A DNA stretch of 64,000 nucleotides from Rhodococcus opacus (GTDB lineage Bacteria > Actinomycetota > Actinomycetes > Mycobacteriales > Mycobacteriaceae), in the NCBI RefSeq assembly GCF_012396235.1, contig NZ_JAAXPA010000008.1, positions 186,001 to 250,000 on the forward strand. The letters are read 5' to 3'. Below, piece by piece: positions 16,928 to 25,092 of the stretch. Every line of letters starts with the position of its first letter. Positions within the stretch are counted from its first letter, which is position 1. The position numbers and the translations under genes were made by a program. Below the pieces are notes generated by a model. That model did not search any database. It saw only the letters and a list, made by a program, of their open reading frames with translations, and was not told the DNA's origin.

Positions 16928-17761
16928 ATGAGTGATCCGGGATCGATCTTCGACGAGGCGCGGCTGGAGTTCGACCGGCTGACGACGGCCGTGTGGACGC
17001 CTGCCGGGCAGTCACTCGTCTTCCAGCTCGGACTGCGTCCCGGCGACGCCGTCCTCGACGTGTGTTGCGGCGCAGGCTCTTCGGCGCTCCCCGCGGCCAC
17101 CGCGGTCGGTCCGGCGGGCCTCGTCCACGGCGTCGATCTGGCCGACGAACTCCTCGAGCAGGGGCGCCTGAAGGCGTCGGAGCGAGGACTGCAGAACGTC
17201 GAGTTCGTCTGCGCGGACGCCACCACCTGGGAACCGCCGAGCACCGTCCCGGACGCGGGCTACGACGCGCTCGCCTGCTCGTACGGCGTGTTCTTCCTGC
17301 CCCACATGGACGCCGCGTTCACCCGGCTCGCGGGCCTCGTCCGGCCGGGCGGCAAGGTCGGGATCACGGTGTGGCGGCGGGGCGCGTTGCGCGACTTCGC
17401 GGCCGCGTTCCAGGACGCCGTCGCCCGGCACCGGGAACCCGAGCCCGAACCAGCCGGGTCGCCGTTCGATCCCCTCGAACGCATCGACACCCCGGACGCG
17501 CTCCACCAGTGGCTCGGCGAGCTGGGCGCGCACTCGACCGAGGTCCGGGAGCTGTCCAACATCATTCCCGCCACCCCCGAGTTCTCCTGGGACCTCGTCC
17601 TCGGTGGGAACTTCCGCCGCGCGCTCGCCCCGTTCGACGCCGGGACCGTCGAGCAGATTCGTCTCGATCTCCTGCAGCTGCTCACCGAACGCGCGATACA
17701 CGACATCGACGCCGGCACCCTCGTCGGCACCGCCGTGGTGAACGGCCGGAGCGCGACCTGA
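16928..17761 (+). CDS. SAM-dependent methyltransferase (UbiE/COQ5-like)
   Basis: A 277-residue class I methyltransferase with motif [17 protein letters not shown], motif [15 protein letters not shown] and the strand [10 protein letters not shown]. The [13 protein letters not shown] segment is the usual post-motif. The N-terminus resembles small-molecule methyltransferases acting on quinones or polyketides; the substrate cannot be named. Divergent from deoC (57 bases between starts) and 13 bases before purU, so it may be co-transcribed with purU. Confidence 0.8.
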   Translation: MSDPGSIFDEARLEFDRLTTAVWTPAGQSLVFQLGLRPGDAVLDVCCGAGSSALPAATAVGPAGLVHGVDLADELLEQGRLKASERGLQNVEFVCADATTWEPPSTVPDAGYDALACSYGVFFLPHMDAAFTRLAGLVRPGGKVGITVWRRGALRDFAAAFQDAVARHREPEPEPAGSPFDPLERIDTPDALHQWLGELGAHSTEVRELSNIIPATPEFSWDLVLGGNFRRALAPFDAGTVEQIRLDLLQLLTERAIHDIDAGTLVGTAVVNGRSAT

Positions 17762-17774
17762 AAGACTGTTGCCC

Positions 17775-18659
17775 ATGAGCGCTGCTTCGACCGAGGACCA
17801 CCGGTACGTTCTTTCTCTCGGCTGCCCCGACCGCACCGGCATCGTCGCCCGGATCTCGACGTTCCTCGCCGAGGTCGGCGGCTGGATCGTCGAGGCGGCG
17901 TACCACGCCGACGCCGACACCGGCTGGTTCTTCACCCGTCAGGCAGTGCGTGCGTCGTCCGTCGACATGTCCATCGAGGAACTCCGGGAACGCTTCGCGG
18001 CCGTCGCCGCCGAACTGGGCCCCGAGACCGAGTGGACCGTGTCCGACACCGGTGAGCGCAAGCGGGTGGTGCTGCTCGTGAGCAAGGAGGCGCACTGCCT
18101 CCACGACCTGCTGGGCCGTGCGGCCGGAGGCGAGTTGCCCGCCGACATCTGCGCGGTGATCGGCAACCACCGCGACCTCGAGAACGTCACGCGACAGCAC
18201 GGCATCGACTTCCATCACGTGCCGTTCCCGAAGGATCCCGCCGAACGCGGGCCCGCGTTCGAGCAGGTGCGTGAACTGGTCGACGCCCACGACCCCGATG
18301 CCGTGGTGCTCGCGCGTTTCATGCAGGTGCTGCCCTCGGCACTGTGCGAGCACTGGGCCGGCCGGGCGATCAACATCCATCACAGCTTCCTGCCGTCCTT
18401 CGTCGGCGCCCGCCCCTACCACCAGGCATTCGCCCGCGGTGTGAAGCTGATCGGCGCCACCTGCCACTACGTGACGGCCGAACTCGACGCGGGCCCCATC
18501 ATCGAGCAGGACGTGATCCGCGTCGACCACGCCGACGAGGTCGCGGACATGGTCCGGCAGGGTCGCGACATCGAGAAGCTCGTACTGTCCCGCGGCCTGC
18601 GCTGGCATCTCGAGGACCGCGTCCTCGTGCACGGCCGTAAGACGGTGGTGTTCAGCTAG
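17775..18659 (+). CDS. purU: Formyltetrahydrofolate deformylase
   Basis: A 294-residue hydrolase that releases formate from 10-formyl-tetrahydrofolate, balancing one-carbon pools and feeding PurT. An N-terminal ACT domain (YVLSLGCPDRTGIVARISTF, residues 10-95) is followed by a formyltransferase domain with INIHHSFLPSFVGARPYHQA and GATCHYVTAELDAGPII. The catalytic Asn, His and Asp are present in these segments. ATG 17775 is used; a TTG six bases upstream is also possible. A long bidirectional hairpin follows. Confidence 0.95.
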   Translation: MSAASTEDHRYVLSLGCPDRTGIVARISTFLAEVGGWIVEAAYHADADTGWFFTRQAVRASSVDMSIEELRERFAAVAAELGPETEWTVSDTGERKRVVLLVSKEAHCLHDLLGRAAGGELPADICAVIGNHRDLENVTRQHGIDFHHVPFPKDPAERGPAFEQVRELVDAHDPDAVVLARFMQVLPSALCEHWAGRAINIHHSFLPSFVGARPYHQAFARGVKLIGATCHYVTAELDAGPIIEQDVIRVDHADEVADMVRQGRDIEKLVLSRGLRWHLEDRVLVHGRKTVVFS

Positions 18660-18681
18660 CCCCGGCGAACACAGAATCCGA

Positions 18682-18729
18682 CGTATCGGTCAGGCTCACA
18701 CGCTATTGCGTGTGAGCCTGACCAATACG
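18682..18729. terminator. Bidirectional terminator between purU and hydrolase
   Basis: Arms 18688-18702 and 18709-18723 pair perfectly over 15 bp (GGTCAGGCTCACACG and its complement) around CTATTG; CGTAT/ATACG extends the stem to about 20 bp with one mismatch. It lies between two convergent genes. Confidence 0.85.
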
Positions 18730-18744
18730 CGGGCGCCTGTCGGA

Positions 18745-19776
18745 TCAGAGATTGCGCAGCCGGACGATCTCCTTGTCGAACTCGTCGATGCTCTCGACGG
18801 AGCTCATGTGGCCGACGCCGGGCAGGACGATCAGCCGCTCGAGGTGACCCGCCTCGTCCAGGACGCGAGCGAGCTTGCGGGCGTGGACCGGTGGGGTCAG
18901 TCGGTCCATGGAGCCGACGAGCACCGTGGTCGGGACGTCGAGGTTGTCGAGAGCCTCGTGGATGTCGAGGCCGCTGAGCGCGGCACCCCAGCCGCCGCGG
19001 ATGCGCGGCTTGCAGTCCCGGACGATGTTCTCGCAGAACTGGACTTCGGCGCGGGAGGCGTTGGGCGACATCGACACGTACTGGAGCGCGCGGGTCATCA
19101 CCGGCGACGACACCAACGGCACCGGTGTGCTCAGGACGGCGCGGCCGACCGGGACCGGCACTCGCGGAAAACGATTCGGCAGCGGGACGACGGTGGTCTC
19201 GGCGATGAGCCGGTCGCAGGCGGTGCTGGCGAGCAGAACCGCCGACGCGTACTTCTTCACCTCGTCGGGGTGCCGGCCTGCCCACGCCATGATGCTCATG
19301 CCACCCATGCTGTGACCCACGAGCACGGCCTTCTGGTCTTCACGCACCGTCGCCTTCAGCACCTCAGACAGGTCGTCGGCGAGGACGTCCGGGCCGAGTG
19401 CGAGCGAACCGACCGTGCTGCGGCCGTGCCCACGCTGGTCGTAGGTGATGACCCGGTACTCGTCCGCCAGCGCGTTCACCTGCGGGTACCAGTACTCGGT
19501 CGAACAGGTCCAGCCATGGCTCAGCACAATGGGATCGCCGTCCACCGGACCGTAGGCGCGGACGTACAGCGTCGCTCCGTCGTCGGTGAGGATCTCCGTC
19601 ACGTCCGGGCGCAGGTTCGGGGTGCGCAGCAACTCGTTCGGCGCCACCTCGGTCGACAACGTCAACCCGCGGGTGGCGCGCGTGCGGCGGATCGCCGCTG
19701 CCGCGGCGACGACGGCGCCCGCTCCGGCTGCGCCGGCGAGTGCCCGGAAGGCGATGGTGCGCGAACTGCTGGTCAT
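18745..19776 (-). CDS. Alpha/beta hydrolase with N-terminal anchor
   Basis: A 343-residue hydrolase. An N-terminal hydrophobic segment (about residues 11-28, rich in Ala) looks like a membrane anchor or signal. The nucleophile elbow is GHSMGG, the oxyanion region VLSHGWTCSTEYW, the acid lies in VLVGSMDRLTPP and the histidine in LPGVGHMSSVES. An esterase or lipase role is likely. It starts 17 bases after the MerR regulator stop and is surely in one operon with it. Confidence 0.85.
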   Translation of the reverse strand: MTSSSRTIAFRALAGAAGAGAVVAAAAAIRRTRATRGLTLSTEVAPNELLRTPNLRPDVTEILTDDGATLYVRAYGPVDGDPIVLSHGWTCSTEYWYPQVNALADEYRVITYDQRGHGRSTVGSLALGPDVLADDLSEVLKATVREDQKAVLVGHSMGGMSIMAWAGRHPDEVKKYASAVLLASTACDRLIAETTVVPLPNRFPRVPVPVGRAVLSTPVPLVSSPVMTRALQYVSMSPNASRAEVQFCENIVRDCKPRIRGGWGAALSGLDIHEALDNLDVPTTVLVGSMDRLTPPVHARKLARVLDEAGHLERLIVLPGVGHMSSVESIDEFDKEIVRLRNL

Positions 19777-19793
19777 TCCTACCCCTGTCCTGT

Positions 19794-20564
19794 CTAACTT
19801 GCTCTGTTGGTGTCGGTGCTCGTCGCCGGACCCGGTGTCTCACCGAGTTGCCGGGCCGCCCTCACGAGGGCCTTGGAGATCTGCTCCTCCATCGCCTCTT
19901 CGAACAGCGACTGGACGGCGTCGTGCGCGAGGGGACGCATCTGGTCGATGAGCCGCGCGATCTCCGAGACCTTCGCCTCGTCGAGTTCGAGCGGCTCACC
20001 CTCGGCGGCGAGGTAACGGTCCGCGACGACGGTGACGAACCGCGCGGCGACGTCCGAGAGGTCTCGTCGCATCGCCGCGGTCTGTTCGAGGACGCCCTCG
20101 AGGGGGATGCCGGCGTCGACGAGGACCTGCGCAGCCTCGACCAGTCGCGGATTGTTCACCGAGTAGTCGTCCCCCGCGGGAACGAGCACACCGAGTTCGG
20201 TGCCCTTGGCGATGTTGGCCTCGGTGGTCTGCGCACCGAACATGCGTTTCAGCTCGGCGATCGTGAGACGGGCCGCTCGCCTGCGCTTCTTCCATCGGCT
20301 GCCCGGGTCGTCGGTCTCCAGAACGTCCTTGACCTGGAGTCCGTAGTGCGCAGCCGTGAGGAGTTCACTGATGGTGGCGAACGTGTAGCCGCGATCGAGC
20401 ATGCGGCCGATCAGGTGCAGCCGGGCGAGGTGCGAATCGTTGTACCACCCGGTGCGCCCCTGCTTCCGTGGCGGCGGAAGCAGTCCGCGGTCCTGGTAGA
20501 CGCGCACGTTGCGCACGCTCACCCGCGCCTCGCGTGCGAGGTCGTCGATCCGGTATTCCTTCAT
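19794..20564 (-). CDS. MerR-family transcriptional regulator
   Basis: A 256-residue regulator with an N-terminal MerR helix-turn-helix (YRIDDLAREARVSVRNVRVY then QDRGLLPPP) and a long C-terminal effector domain without the cysteines of metal sensors. Its ATG at 20564 overlaps the TGA of a 34-codon ORF as TGATG, so translation is probably coupled. The promoter region holds ACAATG-type inverted repeats (20691-20726), the likely operator. It probably controls itself and the hydrolase downstream. Confidence 0.88.
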   Translation of the reverse strand: MKEYRIDDLAREARVSVRNVRVYQDRGLLPPPRKQGRTGWYNDSHLARLHLIGRMLDRGYTFATISELLTAAHYGLQVKDVLETDDPGSRWKKRRRAARLTIAELKRMFGAQTTEANIAKGTELGVLVPAGDDYSVNNPRLVEAAQVLVDAGIPLEGVLEQTAAMRRDLSDVAARFVTVVADRYLAAEGEPLELDEAKVSEIARLIDQMRPLAHDAVQSLFEEAMEEQISKALVRAARQLGETPGPATSTDTNRAS

Positions 20565-20668
20565 CAGACGGTGCGCGCCCGTCGGAGCAGCAGCCGGGAC
20601 GGACCGCCGACGAGTCCCACGGCCCGGTGGGCATCGCTCGCTGAGTCACGCAGGTGGACGACGGACAT
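20564..20668 (-). CDS. Small ORF (34 aa) translationally coupled to the MerR gene
   Basis: ATG 20668 is preceded by a good ribosome-binding site (GAGGAGCTGAC), and its stop overlaps the MerR start as TGATG. The peptide is basic at its end (LLLRRARTV) and matches nothing I know. The strong initiation signal and the overlap argue that it is translated, perhaps only to deliver ribosomes to the regulator. Confidence 0.5.
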   Translation of the reverse strand: MSVVHLRDSASDAHRAVGLVGGPSRLLLRRARTV

Positions 20669-20690
20669 GTCAGCTCCTCGGTAGCCGTGT

Positions 20691-20726
20691 CATCACAATA
20701 GCATTGTCACAATGTCCATTGTCATC
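20691..20726. promoter_or_regulatory. ACAATG/CATTGT repeat array, probable MerR operator
   Basis: Two adjoining dyads: ACAAT (20695-20699) with ATTGT (20703-20707), and ACAATG (20709-20714) with CATTGT (20717-20722); the middle arms also pair with each other (CATTGT-C-ACAATG). The array is 23-58 bases upstream of the 34-codon ORF start. MerR proteins bind such dyads inside the promoter spacer. Confidence 0.55.
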
Positions 20727-20776
20727 GTTTGGGCGCACGAGAGCCACGCCGTCACTTGCTCATGGGGTGGGAGCGA

Positions 20777-21070
20777 CTACCAGCGAGGCCCGCGCTGCAC
20801 GTCATCGACGCGCGGGCGCACGTCCACGAGATAGACGCACACCGCGACCACCGCGACGATGCCGAACAACTGCACGGCGGGGAACAGCAGGAGGACGAGG
20901 AACGCGACGGCGAGAATGCTCAGCCAGATCGGTTTGCTCAACTTGTCCACGGCGGTGAACGCGTCCTTGCGCTGGCGAGCCGCGTGGAACAGCGCGTACG
21001 CGGCGCCGCCCAGGGCGACGATGCGAATCACCAACAAGATCACCGAGACGACGCCGTCAACTTGAATCAC
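20777..21070 (-). CDS. DUF2516 family membrane protein (Rv0476-like)
   Basis: A 97-residue protein with two or three hydrophobic helices (VVSVILLVIRIVALGGAAYA at residues 7-26; WLSILAVAFLVLLLFPAVQ and FGIVAVVAVCVYLV after). This is the DUF2516 family, found next to HbhA in mycolic-acid bacteria. The function is unknown. It lies downstream of the HbhA-like gene in the same direction, separated by a strong hairpin. Confidence 0.8.
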   Translation of the reverse strand: MIQVDGVVSVILLVIRIVALGGAAYALFHAARQRKDAFTAVDKLSKPIWLSILAVAFLVLLLFPAVQLFGIVAVVAVCVYLVDVRPRVDDVQRGPRW

Positions 21071-21100
21071 AGCCCCATCCTACGAGGTCGACACGCAAAC

Positions 21101-21127
21101 GGCCCCCGCACCGAACGTGCGGGGGCC
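21101..21127. terminator. Terminator after the HbhA-like gene
   Basis: Perfect 11-bp stem GGCCCCCGCAC/GTGCGGGGGCC with loop CGAAC, 16 bases after the HbhA-like stop codon and before DUF2516, both genes reading leftward. Confidence 0.75.
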
Positions 21128-21142
21128 GAAAAGCGTGAAGGA

Positions 21143-21973
21143 TCAAGCCTTCTTGGCCGGAGCAGCCTTCTTGGCCGGAGCGGCGGCCTTCTTGGCCGGA
21201 GCCGGGGCCGGAGTTGCCGCAGCCTTGGCCGGAGCAGCCTTCTTGGCGGGAGCGGCATGCTTGGCCGGGGCAGCCTTGTCGGCACGAGCTTGGACGTCGG
21301 CCGCGGTGGCGGTGACGCGATCGGCAGCGTCCTTCGACGCCTCCTCGGCCTGGTCGCCCAGGTCGAGAACCTTCAGGGCAGCCTCGTCGCCGGCGTCGGC
21401 GATGGCCTCGCCGAGCCCCTCGGCGGTGTCGGAGATGCGACCCGACGCGCGGCCCGCGAGCTTCGCGGCCTGCTCGCCGACGGCGCGCGTCTGGCGTGCA
21501 ACGGTGCCGAGAGCTTCCTCGGTCAGCTCGACGGCGTCGCCGAAGGCAGTCTCGGCGCGGCCGATGCCCTCCTCGACGACCGGCTGCTTGCGGATGCGCT
21601 CGACGGTGTCCTCGCCGCGCTCCGCGAGAGACGTGTACAGGTCGGATGCGACCTTCAGGTAGGCCTCGGCGACCTTGCGCAGCTCGTCGGCGGTGAACTT
21701 CTCCCGCAGCTCGGCAAGCTCCTCGGGCAGCTCGGACGGCAGTCCGGCGAGGCGGTCGCGAAGGTTTTCGACACCCTCGGTGACCTCTTCCTGGAGTCCG
21801 GCGATGCGCTCCTTGGCGCCGCCGACCCGCTCCTCGACGTCACCCTGGGTGGACTCGGCGCGCGAGCGGACCTGGGCGACGACGTCGGCCACGGCCTGCA
21901 CAACGACGTCTCCGGCGCCTACGGCCGCGTACAGCGAGGTCTTGACGCTGTCGATGGTCTTCTGGTCAGTCAT
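21143..21973 (-). CDS. hbhA: HbhA-like heparin-binding hemagglutinin
   Basis: A 276-residue homolog of mycobacterial HbhA. The N-terminal two thirds are highly charged and helical (coiled coil), with ERVGGAKERIAGLQEEVTEG as an example. The C-terminus is a lysine-alanine-proline tail with repeated AAPAKKA units, the part that binds sulfated sugars in HbhA. In non-pathogens similar proteins relate to lipid-droplet or envelope association. ATG 21973 overlaps the end of the XRE regulator gene by 8 bases, so the two are coupled. The order XRE-HbhA-DUF2516 is the same as Rv0474-Rv0476. Confidence 0.85.
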   Translation of the reverse strand: MTDQKTIDSVKTSLYAAVGAGDVVVQAVADVVAQVRSRAESTQGDVEERVGGAKERIAGLQEEVTEGVENLRDRLAGLPSELPEELAELREKFTADELRKVAEAYLKVASDLYTSLAERGEDTVERIRKQPVVEEGIGRAETAFGDAVELTEEALGTVARQTRAVGEQAAKLAGRASGRISDTAEGLGEAIADAGDEAALKVLDLGDQAEEASKDAADRVTATAADVQARADKAAPAKHAAPAKKAAPAKAAATPAPAPAKKAAAPAKKAAPAKKA

Positions 21974-22472
21974 CGGCTTTCTCCTGTTCAACGGTGGGGG
22001 GTTCTGGTTCCGGCGTCTGGGAATCAGAACGCTGGTGTTCTTCTGTCCGAAGCTCGGACGTCCGGGATTCGGCCGCTTCCGCCGATTCGTTCTCACGACA
22101 GAACGACTCGTAGATCTCGAGCAGCACTTGCTTCTGCCGCTCGGTAATGGCCGTATCCGCGAGCAGAGCGTCACGGAGGGGACCGTGTGGCCGCTGCTCG
22201 AGGTAACCCGCCTGGACGTACAGGACCTCCGAAGACACCCGGAGACCCTTGGCTATCTGCCCAAGCACCTCGGCCGAGGGCTTGCGCAACCCACGCTCGA
22301 TCTGACTCAGATACGGATTACTGACACCGGCCAGCTGCGCCAGCTGCCGCATCGACACCTGGGCCGCTTCGCGCTGGGCACGAATGAAACCTCCGATGTC
22401 GTGAGCGGCGTTGCTGACTACGCGAGCTGCCAGATCTCCTGCACCGGCTGCGTCGCGATCGTCGCTTGCCAT
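21966..22472 (-). CDS. XRE-family transcriptional regulator (Rv0474-like)
   Basis: A 168-residue regulator. The HTH (IRAQREAAQVSMRQLAQLAG then VSNPYLSQIERGLRKPS, residues 29-66) is followed by a helical segment with GYLEQRP and an acidic, proline-rich C-terminal tail. ATG 22472 follows the annotation of Rv0474-type proteins; upstream codons are not conserved. It is the first gene of the HbhA operon. A dyad at 22513-22547 just upstream is the likely autoregulatory site. Confidence 0.87.
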   Translation of the reverse strand: MASDDRDAAGAGDLAARVVSNAAHDIGGFIRAQREAAQVSMRQLAQLAGVSNPYLSQIERGLRKPSAEVLGQIAKGLRVSSEVLYVQAGYLEQRPHGPLRDALLADTAITERQKQVLLEIYESFCRENESAEAAESRTSELRTEEHQRSDSQTPEPEPPTVEQEKADD

Positions 22473-22512
22473 CAGTCCTCCGTGTTGCTGGGCAGAACCA
22501 AGCCTAAAGCAG

Positions 22513-22547
22513 GGTGCTAGCAATTGCAAGCACTCTGCTAGCACCCA
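22513..22547. promoter_or_regulatory. Palindromic operator upstream of the XRE-HbhA operon
   Basis: The core GTGCTAGCAATTGCAAGCAC (22515-22534) is a 20-bp palindrome with one mismatch. A second half TGCTAGCACCC (22537-22547) forms an 11-bp perfect inverted repeat with GGGTGCTAGCA (22513-22523). It begins 41 bases upstream of the XRE start. Confidence 0.55.
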
Positions 22548-22575
22548 GCAAGCGGACCCTCCGTCGAGGCAGATG

Positions 22576-23856
22576 TCACCCGAACAGCAACGTCGAGAAC
22601 GTGTAGATCAGCAGGCCCGCGATCGAACCGACAACCGTGCCGTTGATGCGGATGAACTGGAGATCCCGTCCCACTTGCAATTCGATCTTCTTGGACGCCT
22701 CCTCGGCGTCCCAGCGCTCGACGGTGTCGGAGATGATCGCGGTGATCTCGTCGGTGTAGTGAACGACGACGTAGCGCGTGCCGGCGAGCACCCACCCGTC
22801 GACCTTGGTTCTCAGCTCGTGGTCGTCGCGCAGCCGCTCACCGAATCGCACGACGTTCTCCGCGACCTTCGTGCGCAGCGTGCTGTTCGGGTCGTCGACG
22901 GATTCCATGATCAGGCGCTTGGCGACCGTCCACGTCGCGGCGGCGAGGCCGGTCACCTCCTCGCGCCCCATGATCTCGGCCTTGATCTTCTCGGCCTTCT
23001 CCATGGTCGCGGGATCGTTCTGCAGGTCGTCGGCGAAGTCGACGAGGAAGCGGTTGGCCGCCTGCCGCACCTCATGCTCCGGGTTGGATCGCACCTTCCA
23101 GGTGAATTCGACGAGCTCCCGGTGGATCTTCTCGCCGAGCATGGCGTCGACGAACTTGGGCGACCAGGCGGGCGAATCGCGGCTGACGATCCGGTCGATG
23201 GTCTCCTGACTCCCGAGCGCCCACTGGTGCGCCCGCTCGGCGAGCAGATCCAGGATCGGCAGCTGCCGGTTCTCGCGCAGGAGTTCGCCGAGTACCCGCC
23301 CGATCGGCGGCCCCCACTGGGGCTCGGCCAGCCTGCGCACCAGGGTGCTGTCGATGATCTGCTGCACGTCCTCGTCGCGCAGGATCTCGACGAAGCCGCG
23401 CAGGATGGTGGCCGTCTCGGCAGCGACGCGCGCGGCGTGCTTGGGCTGCGCCATCCACGTGCCCAGCCGCAGCGGGATCTCCGCAGCCTCCACCTTGGCG
23501 GACACCACCTCGGGGGCGAGGAAGTTCTGGCCGACGAAGTTGCCGAGGCTCGCCCCCAGCTGGTCCTTCTTGCGCTTGATGATCGCGGTGTGCGGGATCG
23601 GCAATCCGAGCGGATGCCGGAACAGGGCCGTCACCGCGAACCAGTCGGCCAGCGCACCGACCATTCCTGCCTCGGACGCGGCCCGCACGTAGCCGACCCA
23701 AGCCCCGGCGCCCCGCGATTCCTGCCACCTGCACACGAGGTAGACCACGGTGGCGAACACGAGGAAGCCCGTCGCGACAGCCTTCATCTTGCGGAGATCG
23801 CGGCGCTTCGCGTCGTCGTCGAAGGCGGAAAGGCTCAGTTGATCCACAGACGCCAT
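22576..23856 (-). CDS. DUF445 family membrane protein (Rv0473-like)
   Basis: A 426-residue protein of the DUF445 (YjiN-like) family. Helices near the N-terminus (KAVATGFLVFATVVYLVC) and extreme C-terminus (VVGSIAGLLIYTFSTLLFG) bracket a large helical domain with the family signature EAGMVGALADWFAVTALFRHP. The function is unknown. ATG 23856 is chosen because SLSAFDDDAKRRDLRKMKAV matches the conserved N-terminus; the open frame to 24204 overlaps the divergent TetR gene. Confidence 0.85.
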   Translation of the reverse strand: MASVDQLSLSAFDDDAKRRDLRKMKAVATGFLVFATVVYLVCRWQESRGAGAWVGYVRAASEAGMVGALADWFAVTALFRHPLGLPIPHTAIIKRKKDQLGASLGNFVGQNFLAPEVVSAKVEAAEIPLRLGTWMAQPKHAARVAAETATILRGFVEILRDEDVQQIIDSTLVRRLAEPQWGPPIGRVLGELLRENRQLPILDLLAERAHQWALGSQETIDRIVSRDSPAWSPKFVDAMLGEKIHRELVEFTWKVRSNPEHEVRQAANRFLVDFADDLQNDPATMEKAEKIKAEIMGREEVTGLAAATWTVAKRLIMESVDDPNSTLRTKVAENVVRFGERLRDDHELRTKVDGWVLAGTRYVVVHYTDEITAIISDTVERWDAEEASKKIELQVGRDLQFIRINGTVVGSIAGLLIYTFSTLLFG

Positions 23857-23992
23857 TGTGCCCAAGGACGGCGCGGAGGCGGCAGCCCAGCCGCTGGACG
23901 CGCGCCCGCACAGACGGCGTTGTGCCGTGCGACAAGACCGGAGCACTAAGCTGACAGGAGATCGCGACACGAAACGGATGTGAAGAGACTCA

Positions 23993-24733
23993 GTGGCGAA
24001 CGACGACGTGAAGGATCCTGAGCAGGTGACCGAGTCGATGACGAAGCTGGACAAGGCGGCAAAGCCCGATGGGCGCAAGCGCCGCTGGCGTGAGCACAAG
24101 ATTGCGCGCCGAGAAGAACTCGTCGACGGAACGATCGCCGCCATCCGCTTGCGTGGACGCGACATCGGCATGGACGAGATCGCATCCGAGATCGGTGTCT
24201 CCAAGACGGTGCTGTACCGCTATTTCGCAGACAAGAGCGATCTGACGAACGCGACCATGGCGCGTTACGTGGAGACCACACTCGCCCCGCGGATCTACGA
24301 GGCCATCGGCGGCGACCTCGACGACTTCGAGCTGACCCGCGCCACCATCACGGCGTACGTCGAGACGGTGGCGTCGGATCCCGACGTCTACCTGTACATC
24401 ATGGCCAACGGCTCCGGCCCCGGCCGCGAGACGGTCGCCGACTCGGAACGGATGATCGCGGAGGTGCTCTCCACCGTTCTCGGCGAGCGGCTGCGGCAGA
24501 TGGAGATGGACTCCGGCGGCGCCGTCCCCTGGGCGTACGGAATCGTCGGTGGTGTGCAGTTGGCGACGCACTGGTGGATCTCCAACCGGTCCATGTCGGT
24601 CGAGGATCTGATCAACTACCTCACGATGATGACCTGGGGTGGCGTCACCGGTATCGCTGCGGTCAACGGCTCGCCCGCGCGATTCAACGCGATCCCGCAC
24701 CCGTTGCTGCCGCCTGCGGCCGAGGCCGACTAG
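23993..24733 (+). CDS. TetR-family regulator (Rv0472c/MadR-like)
   Basis: A 246-residue TetR regulator beginning at GTG 23993. The HTH is DIGMDEIASEIGVSKTVLYR followed by YFADKSDLTNA (about residues 57-86). The C-terminal ligand domain matches Rv0472c, described in mycobacteria as MadR, an acyl-CoA-responsive repressor of mycolate desaturase genes. Here it is divergent from DUF445, as in mycobacteria. Regulation of lipid desaturation is therefore the best guess. Confidence 0.85.
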   Translation: MANDDVKDPEQVTESMTKLDKAAKPDGRKRRWREHKIARREELVDGTIAAIRLRGRDIGMDEIASEIGVSKTVLYRYFADKSDLTNATMARYVETTLAPRIYEAIGGDLDDFELTRATITAYVETVASDPDVYLYIMANGSGPGRETVADSERMIAEVLSTVLGERLRQMEMDSGGAVPWAYGIVGGVQLATHWWISNRSMSVEDLINYLTMMTWGGVTGIAAVNGSPARFNAIPHPLLPPAAEAD

Positions 24734-24751
24734 GCGCCCGACCGTTTCTTG

Positions 24752-24768
24752 TGTAACTAGCAGTTACA
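24752..24768. promoter_or_regulatory. Perfect palindrome before the DUF4873 gene
   Basis: TGTAACTAGCAGTTACA is a perfect 7-3-7 palindrome ending 15 bases before the GTG at 24784, as expected for an operator overlapping a promoter. The regulator is unknown; the neighbouring TetR gene product is one candidate. Confidence 0.5.
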
Positions 24769-24783
24769 GGTAAACTTGCCTGT

Positions 24784-25092
24784 GTGAACGAACACGATGA
24801 AGAAGAAGAGGGCTACCGCGGCCCCGCCGACGTCGTCGTCGGCGACCGTCCCGCCGTGACCGTGCAGGTCCAGTTGGCGGGAAACTTCGAACCCATCAGC
24901 GGTCGGTACGTCTGGCACGGCCGCGTCCGCACCCTGACGGACGCCCTCGGCCCGGATGCCGACCTGTCCGCGGGCACGGAACTGCAGATCACCAGCCCGG
25001 CAGGCACGGCCACCGCCCGGATCACCGGGGTGGACCTCTGGGGAAGCCATCTCGTCGACGGAGTGACGCCCCCGCCGTTCAGCCGAGTGTGA
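24784..25092 (+). CDS. DUF4873 domain protein
   Basis: A 102-residue protein starting at GTG 24784. After an acidic start (NEHDEEEEGYRGPADVVV) it has the beta-rich DUF4873 pattern VTVQVQLAGNFEPISGRYVW and GSHLVDGVTPPPF. As I recall, this domain accompanies flavin monooxygenases in actinobacteria, and here the convergent neighbour is one (14-base overlap). It may regulate or assist that enzyme; this is inference. Confidence 0.7.
   Translation: MNEHDEEEEGYRGPADVVVGDRPAVTVQVQLAGNFEPISGRYVWHGRVRTLTDALGPDADLSAGTELQITSPAGTATARITGVDLWGSHLVDGVTPPPFSRV

Noticed and set aside
18682..18729. Attachment site or IS end at the long perfect palindrome after purU
   Set aside because: Its position between two convergent genes and simple hairpin form fit a bidirectional terminator; no other copy was noticed.
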